From Pyrenopolyporus hunteri (lineage: Eukaryota; Ascomycota; Sordariomycetes; Xylariales; Hypoxylaceae), in contig CADCXC010000004.1 in NCBI GenBank assembly GCA_902806595.1, positions 3,328,124 to 3,392,123 on the forward strand: DNA of 64,000 bases. Direction: 5' to 3'. Shown here piece by piece: positions 42,339 to 54,865 of this stretch. Made by a program: the position numbers and the translations under genes. Below the pieces are notes generated by a model that worked only from the letters and a program-made list of their open reading frames with translations, was not told the origin of the DNA and made no database searches. Each line of letters opens with the position of its first letter. Position 1 is the stretch's first letter.

Positions 42339-42796
42339 TAATTAAAAGTTATTTTCGTAAAATAATATAATAATTTTTAATTTTCTTCGAATTTTACGAT
42401 TATTTTTATAATTATATATTTTTTAATATAATTATTAATATAATTTTTAATATAACTTTCGTAACATTTTATAATTTTTACGAAAAATTACACGTATTAT
42501 TTTTCGAAAAACCGTCGTAAAATATTATTTTATATTACCTTTCGAAAAAACCGTCGCGAAACGCCACCTTTATTACCTTTCGATAAAACCGTCGCGAAAA
42601 ACCACTTATATTACCTTTCGATAAAATCGTCGTAAAAAACCACCTTTATTATTTTTTTAAAAATCTTTCGAAAAAGTCGTCGTAAATAATTATTTATATT
42701 ACTTTTTTATATTTAATTTTAAATATATAATAAAAAAGATTTTTTAAAAAATATTATAAAAAATATATATTATTAAAATTAAATTTATATAATTAA
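42339..42796 (+). mobile_element. Family A repeat, copy A7, truncated
   Basis: The first half of an A element, from TAATTAAAAGTTATTTTCG. It includes well-preserved minisatellite units of about 38 bp (about 42500-42690) with the motif TTTCGATAAAACCGTCGCG. It stops at about 42796, where the start of a G element begins. The tail modules are missing. Confidence 0.7.
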
Positions 42797-43020
42797 ATTT
42801 ATTTCGTATAAAATAATTAATAATAAAATTTTTAAAAAATTTATTATATATAATTAAAAAAATAATTATAAATCCCGATAAAATAATTAATAAATAATTA
42901 GTAAATTTATCGTAAATTATTATTAATTAAATTTAATTTAAATTAAATATATATGATTTAATATATTTTAATAAATTTCGTAAAATATCGATTTTTTTAT
43001 TAAATATATTTTTTAATTAA
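42797..43020 (+). mobile_element. Element G fragment G4
   Basis: This matches the first about 215 bp of G1 (about 21210-21425), starting at TTTCGTATAAAATAATTAAT. The satellite arrays and end hairpin are absent. It directly abuts truncated A7, so a deletion or a broken insertion joins the two. Confidence 0.6.
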
Positions 43021-44224
43021 TTTATTTTTAATTTTTTTTAACTTTTTTAAAAATCGACTATCGATTTTTAAAATATTTATTATTTCGTTTTATTATTATT
43101 ATAATATATAAATTTTTTTAAAATTTAATATTTATTATAAATAATATTTTTTTATAAATATTAAAAATCCCTTTTTATGTAAAATTTACATAAAATACGA
43201 TTAAAAATAAAATATCGATTAATTTCGTAACTTTTATAATACGAAACTTTTAATAACGATATATTTAATTTATCGTTATTTATTATAATAATATATAAAT
43301 TATATTTATTATATAATATTATTTATAATTAATTATTTAAATTATTAATAATAAAAAATTAATAAATTTATTATAAATTATTTCGTTTAATAAAACGTTT
43401 TTTTCGATAATAATTATAAATTTTTTTATTTTTACTTCGATATTTATTATTTATATAAATATAACGTATTAAATTTTAACGAATATATACCGCGAAAATA
43501 ATTATATTATAATAAATATATTTTAATTAATTATTATACGATATAAATATTTAATTTTTTAAAAAAAATTATAAAATTAAAAAACGTTATAATAAATTTA
43601 TATTATAAATTTTATTTTTATGAAATATATTTTATTATAAAAATTATATAAAATATAAAAATAACGAAATTAATAAATAATTAACGTAATTTATTATTTT
43701 ACGCCGTAAAAATCGCTATCGATTAAATTTAACTTTTATTTTTCGATTTAATTTAAAACGTAAAAAATATTTTCGATTAAATCGAATTTTTATTTTACGT
43801 TTTAATTTAATATTTAATAATTTATTTTTAATATATTTATAAAATAATATAAAAATTATTTCATCGATTTAAATATTTTTTTAATATAATAATAAAATTA
43901 TAATAAACGATTCGAATAATAAATTTAAAAAATTTAATAAATCGATAATATAAAATATTTTAATTTATAAAAATAAACTTTCGTTTTAAAAAATCTTTTA
44001 TTTATAAAATTAAAATATTTTTGATCGTTTTATTTTATAAAATTTAATTATTCGTTTTTATATATATATATATTTTCGAAAAAACCGTTATAAAAATTTA
44101 ATAAATAATCGATTTTATTTAATTATATCGATATAAAATATCTTTTAAATAAATAAAATTTTATTATTAAAAAATAATTTAACGAAATAATAATAAATAA
44201 AAAAATAAAATAATATTTTCGATA
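43021..44224. other. AT-rich DNA, no gene seen
   Basis: RIP-mutated sequence with closed frames. It ends with TAAAAAAA (44225-44232), the target duplication of P2. No copy was recognised elsewhere in the window. Confidence 0.5.
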
Positions 44225-44386
44225 TAAAAAAAAATTTTTATTATTAATATTCCCTCGTTTTATTATCGGACTTTATTAACACTTTTAATATAAAAAATAC
44301 ATTTCTTACCTCGTATTCGACCCCATTAATACATTTTCATATAAAAATATAATAAATTAAATAGTTTCATCGAATACGGGTACACT

Positions 44387-44470
44387 AACCGCATGGCGCA
44401 ATGGTTAAACGTTTAACTTACATTAAGCGTGGGACCTTAATGTACGTAGGTTCGAATCCCGCTACGGTTA
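44387..44470 (+). tRNA. tRNA-like head of the SINE (isotype unclear, probable pseudo-tRNA)
   Basis: An 84-nt cloverleaf-like sequence. The acceptor is AACCGCA against TACGGTT with discriminator A. The D stem is GCGC against ACGT. The T arm is GTAGG-TTCGAAT-CCCGC. Four of the imperfect pairs (acceptor C-A, D-stem C-A, T-stem T-G and A-C) are what a perfect stem would give after G-to-A or C-to-T change, so the ancestor had good stems. The middle 30 or so nucleotides do not fold as a standard anticodon arm. They allow either a long stem ACGTTTAA/TTAAGCGT or ACATTAA/TTAATGT, so an intron, a long variable arm or decay are all possible. No anticodon is assigned. It is part of the SINE and need not be a working tRNA. 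Confidence 0.6.
44394..44459 (+). promoter_or_regulatory. Internal RNA polymerase III promoter (A box and B box)
   Basis: The A box TGGCGCAATGG (44394-44404) fits TRGYNNARNNG. The B box GGTTCGAATCC (44449-44459) fits GGTTCGANTCC exactly. Both are intact despite surrounding RIP damage. A run of eleven T at 44502-44512 would act as a terminator, giving an RNA of roughly 120 nt, shorter than the whole insert. Confidence 0.7.
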
Positions 44471-45396
44471 AAAAAACCCTCCCCTTAAAAAAACGACTAG
44501 GTTTTTTTTTTTAACGCCGACCTTAATTATATATTAATCTTATAAAAAGATATTATCGAAAGGTATTTAAAAATTTTATATTAATTTTCTAAAACACTCG
44601 ATTTTTTTTAACTATTAAATAATCTTTTATATAATAATAACACATTAATACGAAATTTTTTTAAAAGTTAACTTTTATTTTAATCGTTTTATACTTTATA
44701 TAAAAATACGAACCTTTAATATTTAATACTTAAATAAATCCACCCGAACGTTAAATATATTATTATTACTACTATAATACGGGTACATTTTTTTAATTAA
44801 TTTAATTTCCATTATCCCATTATATATATTATTATATTCCACTTATTTTAAAAATGTAAAATATAAATAATAAATCGTTAATTTCGCGTTAATTAAACCT
44901 TTTTAATGATATAAATTTTATATCGATATATATTTTATTTCGAAAATTATTTAAATATAAAATTAATTTTATACATATATTTAAAAGTATTAAAAAATAT
45001 TAAAAAAATATACGACCGTAAAAAAAAATTATATAACCACTTCGAATTACTATTTATACTTTTATTAAATTAAATATATATTTAAATAATTTTTAAAATA
45101 AAATATATATCGATATAAAATTTATACCATTAAAAAAATTTAATTAACGCGAAATTAACGATTTATTTTTTATATTTTACATCTTTAAAATAAATGAAAT
45201 ATAATAATATATATAATGGAATAATAAAAATTAAATTAATTAAAAAAACGCATAAAATATATATTATATATTAATATAATTATACGTAAATTTATATATA
45301 AAATTATTAAATATAATAAGTATTTTAATATATTAAAAATATTAATAAAATTCGATAATAATTTTAAAAAATATTAATAATAAAACTTTAAAAAAA

Positions 45397-48300
45397 TAAT
45401 TTAATATTATATTACGATTTAATAAAATTTATAAAAAATATTACGATAAAAACGATAAAAAATATAAAATAAACTTTTTTATTAATTTACAATTAATAAA
45501 TTTAATTTCGAAAATATATCGAATATTTTATTTTAATTCGAATTTATTAAAAATATTTTTATTACGAAAATATATATTAATATTAATATATTTTACGATA
45601 TATATAATTATATTATTATACGATATAATTTAAAAATTAATAAATTTTTAAATTTATAATTAATAATTTAAATATCGTAATTATATCGTTTATTTTTATA
45701 TAATATCGAAAAAATATATTTCGAATTATTTTTTATATTTAAAAATTTAAATATTATTATTTTTCGATTATTTAATAAATAATAAATTACGAAAATAAAT
45801 GGTTAATTTTATCGTTATTTTCGTCTTTAACGACATTTTATAAAAATTTAATTTTAATATTTAATAAAAAATTACTTTAAATATCGACATTTTATATAAA
45901 ACGAAAAAAATTTAATTTAATTATTCGAAAATAAATTTATTTTCGATTTATTAATTATTTACGAAATAAATAACTTTATTAATATTATTATAAATATTAA
46001 ATCGATATAAAAAAATACGAGTATTTACGATGAAATTACGATATTTAATTTATTAATAATCGAATCGAAATTATAATAATTTTAAAATTATATTCGCTTT
46101 AATAAAATAAAAAATAACCCATAATTACCCGTTCATTAATTCGATTCGTAAAATACTTATTAATTTCGCATATTTTCGATAAAAAAAATATTTTTAAATA
46201 AATTTAATCGTAATTAAAATTATTTTATTTTATTTTATTTTCGAAAAACGAAATCGATTTCGTCGAATTATAATAACCTTTTATAATATATTATAATTAT
46301 ATTTAATATAATATAAAATATGAAATAATCGATCTATTCGATATTATAATTTTCGATATATTATTTTAAATACGATACTATAGTAATAAATTAAATTATA
46401 AAATTAAAATTTTATTAATCGTTAATAAAATAAATTATTTATTAAAAAAAACTTTAAACCGTTTTATAAAATTTAAATTAACTTAAAATTTAAATTATTT
46501 TAAATAACATTTTACAATATATTAACGTTATTAAAAATATATACTTTTATTAATATTATTGCCGATATAAATTAAAATTATTTATTTTTTATTTCGATAT
46601 ATTTTTTATATTTTTTATATTACATTTAACCGATTTATATTAATAAAACTTATATTAATATATATTTAAATTCGAACGTTAAAGAATATTTAAAAAATCG
46701 ATAAATATAATTTTAATTCGTAAATTATTACGTAAAAACCTTTATATAATAAAATAATATTTTCATTCGAAATTTAAATATTTTCGAAAAATCGTTTTAA
46801 AATAAATATTTAATCTCGAAACTTTTTAATATCGTTATAAATAATAAAATCGTAATAACTTTTATAATTATAAATTAAATTAATTTATAAATAACTTTTC
46901 GTTAAATATAATAATTAAAAAATTAAAATAAAATTTTATTAAAATATAAAATTATTATATTATAATCGTTAATTTTAAACTTAAATTTATAAATTATAAA
47001 AACGAAAATAATCTTTTAATTTTAAATTCGTTAAAAATCGCTATAATATAAAATTAATTAAATAATATCGTAAATCGATATTAACGCTATTATTATACGT
47101 TTTAATATTATTTAAAATTAAATAAAAAAAAATCGTCGAAATAAAAAAAAAATTAACATCGAATTCGAAATACCGTTTTTTTTTTCGCGAAATAAATTAA
47201 ATACTCTTCGAATAATAAAAAATACAAATAAAACGTAATAAACATTTAAAATTTAAAAAAATAATATAATTTTTAATTAATATAATTCGATAATATATTT
47301 ATATTAATTCGTTAATATTAATATTTTACTTTATTTCATTAAATAAATCGTTATCGATTATATTATAAAATATTATAATAAATTTAAATTTTTTTCGATA
47401 ATGTATAAAAAAATTATAAAAACGATATTTTTTTTATATTATCGATAAATACCTTATATTTTTTTTCGTATCGTAATTAATAAATAAATTCCTTAACGAA
47501 AAAAATTATTTCACGTAAAAGATTTATTATTATTTTTTAATATTTTCGTCATAAAAAATAATTACATTATAAAAATCGTTAATTATTAATATTTGAATTT
47601 TTATTAATAACTTTTTAATTTTAATAATAAAAATAAATTTAAATCATTCGTAATATAATATAAAAAATACCTTTAAAACCCTTCGATAATAAAAAACATA
47701 TTATATTTTAAATTTTTAAAACGTTAAAATTTTAACGTAAAAAATTCGAATTATTAAAAAATATAATAAATTTTAATTTTACCTCGTATATTATATTACT
47801 TTCCGTGATATAAATTTATTACTTTATATTTATAATTTTTAAATTTTTATCGCGTAAAATTTATATTAAATTATTTTTACCGTAATTATAGTAAATTATT
47901 ATAAATAAATAATATTTATTTTAATAAATATTTAATCGTTTATCGATATTATATAAATAATTATAACTATAAAAACGATTATTACGAAAAAATAAATATA
48001 ATTAACTTTATAATAAATTTTAAATAAATTCGAATAAACGAAAAATAATATAAAAAATACGATAAAAATTAATAAAAAATCGTAAAATTAATTTTAAAAT
48101 TAGAAATTAAATAAAGAATGATAAATTAATTTAATCGATAAAATATAAACGTTAATTATAATTAATAAACTTACGTTAAACGTTATCGACATAAATTATT
48201 TAATATTAATAGTTATTAAAAATAATTACGAAAAAATACATTAAATAATTAAAACGTCGAAAATTTACCTTTTAAAACGCACGATATTTTAAACCGTAAA

Positions 48301-49421
48301 TAACTATTTTTATACGATATCGTTATAAGTTATTATTAAAAAAATTTACGAAATAAATAAATACCACCGCTTTTTTATATTTAAATAAATAATAACGATA
48401 AAATTAATAAATTTTATATAATAAAAGTTTTTTTTTCGTACTTTCGATTTATTATATTTAATAAAAAAATTTTTATTTTAAAAACCGCTTTAATTAAAAT
48501 CGTTAATAATTAAATAAATAATAAAACTTTATATTTATTATTATTATTTTAATTAAATAAACTTATAAATTATTATCGAATAATTCGTTCACGTTAAATT
48601 TTATTTAATATAAATCTTATAATATTTATTATTTTATTATCGATAAAAAAATATAATCGAATTAAAAAATATTAAATTAAATCGATAAATAATTACATAA
48701 AATATTTTTCGAACGTTAATATAAATATTTTAAAAATTTAAATGTAATTTTAATCGGTTATTTTTTTTAATTACTTTTTATATTTAATAAGTTTTTATAT
48801 ATAATTTGAATTAAATTAAAAAAATATATTATAAAAAAAACATATATAATTTCTTTTAATATTTTATCGTTTTATTTACGATTTAATATTAAATTAATAA
48901 TAATTAAACCCGTTTTCGTTTAATTTTATTTAAATTATAAAAAATAAAAATAATTATTTCGTTTTAAAAATTATTAAATTTAAAATATATAATTAAACTT
49001 TCGTTAAAAAAAATAATTATTTTAATAAAATTACACATATATATTTTATTAAAATATAAATTAATAAATATAATTAATAATATATATTACGTTTCGATAA
49101 TATTATCGTTAAAATTTAAGTTATTTATTAAAAAAACGATACGATATATATAAAATTTCGTTTTATTAATAATTTTTTTTAAAACGTTTTTTATTTATAT
49201 TAAATATAAAATTATATTAATATTTAATATTTAAAACGATATAAAATTAATAAATAACATTTAAAATATTATATACGATATATTTTAAATCGAAAATATC
49301 GACATTTTTAATAATTTTTCGTTTATTTTTAAATTAAATAAAAAATTACGAAATAACCGTAATAAATTCGTCGTTTTTATCGAATATATATATTAAAATC
49401 TTAATATTAATAACATTATAT
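45397..49421. other. 4-kb RIP-mutated block, no gene seen
   Basis: Extremely AT-rich sequence with residual CpG and a modest excess of C outside CpG. No open frame and no LTR pair were found, and I recognised no second copy in the window. The size fits the interior of another decayed transposon or an old gene, but nothing identifies it. Confidence 0.45.
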
Positions 49422-50168
49422 AAAATTTTTCCGAATTTTTTTTATTTTTTTAAAATTATATTTCGATATTTTTTATATATTTTTTATTACGGCCCTACGT
49501 AAACTACGGGGAATAAACAAAAATATAAAAAACCTCGAAATATAATTTTTAAAAAACCGGGAAAATTTTCGTTCGAAGGGTATATATAATTATCTACTTT
49601 CAAAGGAAATAAAAAAAATAATATCCCGTACGGAGTGTTTATATTCATACGTATAAATGGATCTTATCGTATAATACGGAAATTATATAAATCGTATAAT
49701 ATGGGAATTATATGAATCGTATAATATGGAAATTATATAAATCGTAAGTATATAAATCGTAAGGTATAAAAATTGTATAGATCGTAAAGTATCGAATGGA
49801 TCGTAAATATATGGAAATTATATTAAAATCGTAGTTTAATTAATAATAAAATTAATAATAAAATTAATAATAAGATTAAATTAAAATAACCGTTAAAAAA
49901 AAAAGTAAAATTATATAATCGCTTTAATTTTTAAATAAATGAATCCGTAAAAAGATATACCTAATAAAAAAGCCGTTATTTTATAAAATTCATTAAGGCG
50001 TATTAAACCGCGTATAATTAACTTAAATTAAATTTAAACAATTATAACTCGCGATAAATTTATTAATTATTTATTAATTACCTTATCGAAATCCGTAATT
50101 ACTTTTTTAATTATACATAATAATTTTCCTAAAAAGTTTATTATTAAATATTTCGTACGAAATAAAAT
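49422..50168 (-). mobile_element. Element G, copy G2, at the end of E2
   Basis: This is the reverse complement of G1. From its start at 50168 (TTTCGTACGAAAT) it passes a short 12-bp array (about 49832-49875) and well-preserved 25-bp repeats (about 49640-49830, unit like TAATATGGAAATTATATAAA). It ends in the hairpin block at 49422-49570 with the loop CCTACGTAAACTACGGGG. Residual G in AATATGGGAATTATATGAAT shows it is less mutated than G1 or G3. Confidence 0.65.
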
Positions 50169-51633
50169 TTTTATTTCTATTAATTTTAATAATTTAATCG
50201 TTCGTATAATTTTATATTATTTCGAAATTATTTAAAATAATATTTATCGTTATTTATTATTCGAATTATTTTAAAATATATTACTCGTTTTTAAAGTTTT
50301 TCGTTTTAAATAATAATAATATCGATTATAATTTAATTTATAATATTTATTATATTTTAATTAATAATATTTAAATTATAAAAAATAATATTAATCGTTT
50401 TTACATTAATTTTCTTTAATTAAATCGATAATTTACGATTTATATAATCGATTAATAATATTTTACGATACGAAAAATATTAACTTAATATTTTTTAATT
50501 TTTTAATATTTTTATACGTATATTATTATAATTAAATCATTTAATTTTATAATATTAATTATATAAATTAACATTTTATTAAATTATTTTTATACGTTTT
50601 TAACGATGAAATTAAATATTTAAATTTTTAAAAATAAAAATATACGATATTTCGTAATAAATATTATTAAATTATATAATTTTATTATAATTATAAATAA
50701 ACTTATATAATTTTTAAAAAAGTAAAAGTTTTAATTTTCGTATAATAAAATAAATATTTACGGTTAAAAAGCCTTTTTATTAATCGATAATATAAAAATA
50801 TATATATTTTTTTACGTATAAATATTTATAAAATATTCGATCGTAGAAAATTTATATCGATTTTTAAAATAAAAAATATTAATTACGTTTTAATATTATA
50901 CTTTTTTTTTTACTTCGATTATTATATAAATAAAAACTTTATTTTATAATAAAAAATTTTATTAATTTTACGGGATAAATCTTAAATATTTATTTATTTA
51001 TTTTATATAAATAATATTCGATAATATAATTATACAATTTTTTAAAACTTCGAAAACGAATCGATTCGTATTTTTCGTCTTTAAAAATATAATTAATAAT
51101 GATATTATAATATTTTTTTAAAATATAATAATATTATCGACTTTATAAATATTTTAATTATTAAAAAATAAACTTTTTATTTCGAATAAATAATTTCGTT
51201 TTTAAATTTACGACAATAATAATAATAATAATAATAATAATAATTTTAACGACCGTAAAAATAAAATTTATTAATATTATTTTATTAATAAAAATATTAT
51301 AATTCGTTAAAATAATAAAAATTATAATTCGTTTAATAATAATAATAATAATAAATTCGAAAAAAGCCGTTTTACGATTAAAAATAAAATACCCCGGTTA
51401 TTTAAATCGATTAATAATATTTTAAATAATAATAATTATATAAATAATAAAAATAACGTAAAATTAAACATTTATAATATAAAATTAAAATAAATCGTCC
51501 CTTTTAAATATATAAAATAATTTTTCGATATAAATTTAAAATAAATCTTTTTTTAAAATATATATAATAGTTTTTAATAAAATATTAAAAATATAAAAAA
51601 TATATAAAATAAAAATAATAATTATAACTTTCG

Positions 51634-51649
<16 letters not shown>

Positions 51650-51665
<16 letters not shown>

Positions 51666-52072
51666 ATTATTTATTATATTATTTATTATATTATTTATTA
51701 TATTATTTATTATATTATTTATTATATTATTTATTATATTATTTATTATATTATTTATTATATTATTTATTATATTATTTATTATATTATTTATTATATT
51801 ATTTATTATATTATTTATTATATTATTTATTATATTATTTATTATATTATTTATTATATTATTTATTATATTATTTATTATATTATTTATTATATTATTT
51901 ATTATATTATTTATTATATTATTTATTATATTATTTATTATATTATTTATTATATTATTTATTATATTATTTATTATATTATTTATTATATTATTTATTA
52001 TATTATTTATTATATTATTTATTATATTATTTATTATATTATTTATTATATTATTTATTATATTATTTATTA
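51650..52072. repeat. 12-bp satellite array (ATATTATTTATT)n
   Basis: About 35 near-identical copies in tandem in E2. The same position in E1 (about 20476-20540) has only a few irregular copies on the opposite strand. The near perfection contrasts with the decay around it, but a pure A/T unit cannot be changed by RIP. Confidence 0.9.
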
Positions 52073-52249
52073 TATAAATTTACTTTTATTTTAATAATTA
52101 TTCGATATTTCGTAAAAAAAAAAATTTTTTTTATTTTTTTATTATATAATTATATTCTCGTTTTTTAATAAAAAACTAAATTTAAATTCCCCTTAAATAA
52201 TAAACAAACGTATTTTTTATAAAGAAAAATTTTTATACATTATTTAAAA

Positions 52250-52345
52250 ACAACGTTTCGAAGTTTTTTAACTTTTTTTTTCCCGTAATTTACGTAGGAC
52301 CGTAAAAAAATAAAAAAATTAAAAATATATCGAAACGTTATTTTT
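52250..52345. repeat. Hairpin-forming end block of E2
   Basis: The arms read AACGTTTCGAAGTTTTTTAA and the matching TATATCGAAACGTT, with the spacer CCCGTAATTTACGTAGGACC. It is inverted relative to the block at 49422-49570, so the E2 plus G2 composite is bounded by inverted hairpin blocks. Confidence 0.6.
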
Positions 52346-52374
52346 TTAAATAATAAAACAAACTTAAAAAAATT

Positions 52375-53579
52375 TTATAATTAAATTTATATAATTAAAT
52401 TTATATTTATAATTAAATTTATATTTATAATTAAATTTATATTTATAATTAAATTTATATTTATAATTAAATTTATATTTATAATTAAATTTATATAAAT
52501 AAAATTTTTTAAATCGAATTATATATTAAATTAAAACTAAAATTATATTTATATTTAAAAAATATTTAATTTATTATATATTTATATATAAATTTATTAA
52601 TAAAATAAAATATTATTATATATCTTATTATATTTTATTATCGAGTTTTATTTACATTATTAATACATTAAAATATTTATTATATTTAATAACCCTATAT
52701 ATAAATCTACGTATAATCGTATTAATATATAATATATACTTTATGTTTTTTTTTAATTAATTTAATTTCCATTATATATCTTTCTATATATTTTATTATA
52801 TTTCACTTATTTTAAAAATATAAAATATAAAAATTATATCGTTAATTTCACATTAATTATATTTTTTTAATAATATAAGTTTTATATCGATATATATTTT
52901 ATTTTAAAAGTTATTTTAATATATATTTAATTTTATATAAATATTAAAAAAATATACGACCGTAAAAGGAATTATATAATTACCTTTAAAATTAGTATTT
53001 ATTTTTTTAAATTAAATATATATGAAAATAACTTTTAAAATAAAGTATATATCGATATAAAACTTATATTATTAAAAAGTTTAAATAATGCGAAATTAAC
53101 AATATATTTTTCTATTTTATACCTTTAAAATAGGTAGGATATAATGAAATATATAATAAAAACTATATGTAATTTAAATTTCATATATATAATAAATTTA
53201 ATTGAAAAATGTATTTATAGTCGAAGAAATTATTTAAATTATTGTATTTTTATATGGGAATCCGTTAATAAAGTCGAGTAAAAGTAAAAATGTATTTTTA
53301 TATTAATAATGTAAATAAAAGTTCGATAATAAAAGTAAATAATATATATAATAATATTTATAATTATAATATATATAACGAATTAATTAAATAATTTAAT
53401 TAATTATATAAAAATGTAATATAAATCGTTACGTAAAATATACGCGTAATTTATTAATATAATATAATATAATATAATAAAATATAATATAACGTAAAAA
53501 ATATAATTTATAAATTTTTATATAATTAAATTTTTTTATTAAAAAAATCGGAATAATATTTCGAAAAAGCTTCGAATAT
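52375..53579 (+). mobile_element. Family A repeat, copy A9, split by P3
   Basis: The left piece (52375 to about 52607) has the ATAATTAAATTTATATTT repeats and the AAATCGAATTATATATTAAA segment. The right piece (about 53360-53579) has the AACGAATTAATTAAATAATT, ACGTA-type and T-rich tail modules, ending TTCGAATA. The head modules are missing, since the left end abuts E2. P3 occupies the gap. Confidence 0.65.
52608..53359. mobile_element. Foldback element P3, RIP-mutated
   Basis: This copy of P is about 750 bp and sits inside A9. It has the same order of segments as P1 and P4: left end with TTTTATTATCGAG, arm with ACGACCGTAAAAGG, right arm, and AAGTTCGATAATAAAAGTAA at the right. The ends are too mutated to quote a target duplication. 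Confidence 0.7.
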
Positions 53580-54079
53580 ATCGATATATTAAATTAACTT
53601 ATAAATTTAAAATAAATTTTATATTTTTTTTAAAAAAAAATAATTTTTTTAAAAATTATTATTTTTATTAATATATTTTTTTCGAAATTATATCGTTTTA
53701 TCGTAAAATTAAAATCATTAATATTTATAAAATTATTTAAATGTTTTTTAATATTAATTTTAATTTCGAAATATATTTATTTAAATAAATATATATTTTA
53801 ATTAAAATCGATATTTTAATACGTTTAATATATTACAATTATTAATTAAACATTTAAAAAATATTTATATATATTTTTAAAATTAAAATATAATGAAATT
53901 AAATTATTTCGTTTTATTTTTTTTATTATTTAAAAATAATATATTTAACGTTATTTATATAAAATAAATATTAAACGTATTTATAATATTATTTATTTAC
54001 GTATATATATATAATTAAATATTTATATAATTTTTTTTAAATATAAAAAATATTATATTTTTAAAATAATTAAAACGTT
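53580..54079. other. AT-rich DNA, no gene seen
   Basis: RIP-mutated sequence between A9 and the recognisable part of D2. It may be more of D2, but the match to D1 is too weak by eye to claim. Confidence 0.45.
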
Positions 54080-54099
54080 TTACTTACGTATATTATTAA

Positions 54100-54146
<47 letters not shown>

Positions 54147-54865
54147 TATTTTAATAATCGAATCGTTTTTTAATAAAAATGTAATTTTATATTCTAAATT
54201 TTCGTATAAAAATATTAAATTACGAAATTTTTTATTTTCGGTTTTTATTTTTAATATTTTTATATTTATTCGATTTAACTTTCGTTTCGCGATTATAATT
54301 AATAAAATTTAAAATTCAATATAACGTTTTAATAATATTTCATTTTTATCGACTTTAATATATTATTATTATTTTTCATAATAACGTCGATATTATTTAT
54401 ATTTTTTCGTAATAATCGTAATATTAACTATTACGATAATATTATTTTTAAAATTTTTTAACGTTAATTATAATTATAATTAAAAATTTAATTATATAAA
54501 ATTAAATATTTCTTTTTTAATTATATGGTTTAATAATAATTATTTTCCCGATCGTTTTAAAAAAATTTATTTATTTAAATATTATTTAATATATTAAAAA
54601 ATCTTTTATCTTTATTAATATATATATTTTTTATAATCGTAATAATTTTATTTATTTTTTAATGACGTTTTTAATGTTAACGATATTTTAAATATATTTA
54701 TATTTTATATTTAATATCGTTATTATTTAAAAGTCTTTATAAATTATTAAATTATATTAATTATATTAATAACGTAAATTTATAAATAAATAAATCGATT
54801 TTTTTTAATTTTCGAAATGTTAATTATATATTAATAAATTAAAATGTTTTAATTATATTTATATA
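54080..54865. mobile_element. Repeat D, copy D2, internally deleted
   Basis: This matches D1 at 16440-16720, 16955-17010 and 18935-20155 in order, without the P1 insertion and without about 1.9 kb that D1 has. It gives the empty site for P1 (near 54655). An (AT)n tract lies at 54104-54141; D1 has a shorter one at about 16471-16482. Confidence 0.6.
54104..54141. repeat. (AT)n microsatellite
   Basis: An uninterrupted dinucleotide tract in D2, longer than its D1 counterpart. Confidence 0.9.

Larger units (their letters stand above)
44385..44776 (+). mobile_element. SINE-like retroposon with tRNA-derived head
   Basis: This 392-bp insertion in P2 is flanked by ATACGGGTACA (44374-44384 and 44777-44787), an 11-bp target duplication. 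The uninterrupted site is present once in P5 (reverse complement of the GTACCCGTAC region near 57370). The insert opens with a tRNA-like head that has RNA polymerase III A and B boxes. A body of about 300 bp with no coding capacity follows, and the insert ends in a short ATT/ACT repeat. Such a head, a microsatellite tail and a duplication longer than 8 bp are hallmarks of tRNA-derived SINEs mobilised by a LINE. It is less mutated than its host. No second copy was seen in the window. Confidence 0.75.
44233..45388. mobile_element. Foldback element P2 with a nested SINE-like insertion
   Basis: A P-family copy flanked on both sides by TAAAAAAA (44225-44232 and 45389-45396), a perfect 8-bp target duplication. 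The left end aligns base for base with the P5 terminus, apart from mutations. The right end reads TAATAATAAAACTT, aligning with P5 AATAGCAAAACTC. After removing the 392-bp insert and one 11-bp duplication, P2 is about 753 bp, against 757 bp for P5. P2 lies in the opposite orientation to P5: its left subterminal segment matches the right subterminal segment of P5. It is RIP-mutated but keeps some C-rich stretches. Confidence 0.85.
50169..52370 (-). mobile_element. Repeat E, copy E2
   Basis: The reverse complement of E1 (20163-21207 joined to 22335-22925). It runs from G2 on the left to a terminal hairpin block (52250-52345) with the loop CCCGTAATTTACGTAGGACC. It contains an (AAT)n tract (51215-51243) and a greatly expanded 12-bp satellite (51650-52072). 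E2 shows the order of sequence that G1 interrupted in E1. No coding frame remains, so class is unknown. Confidence 0.65.

Noticed and set aside
51650..52072. Possible CRISPR-like array
   Set aside because: Units of 12 bp without spacers form a simple satellite in a eukaryotic context.
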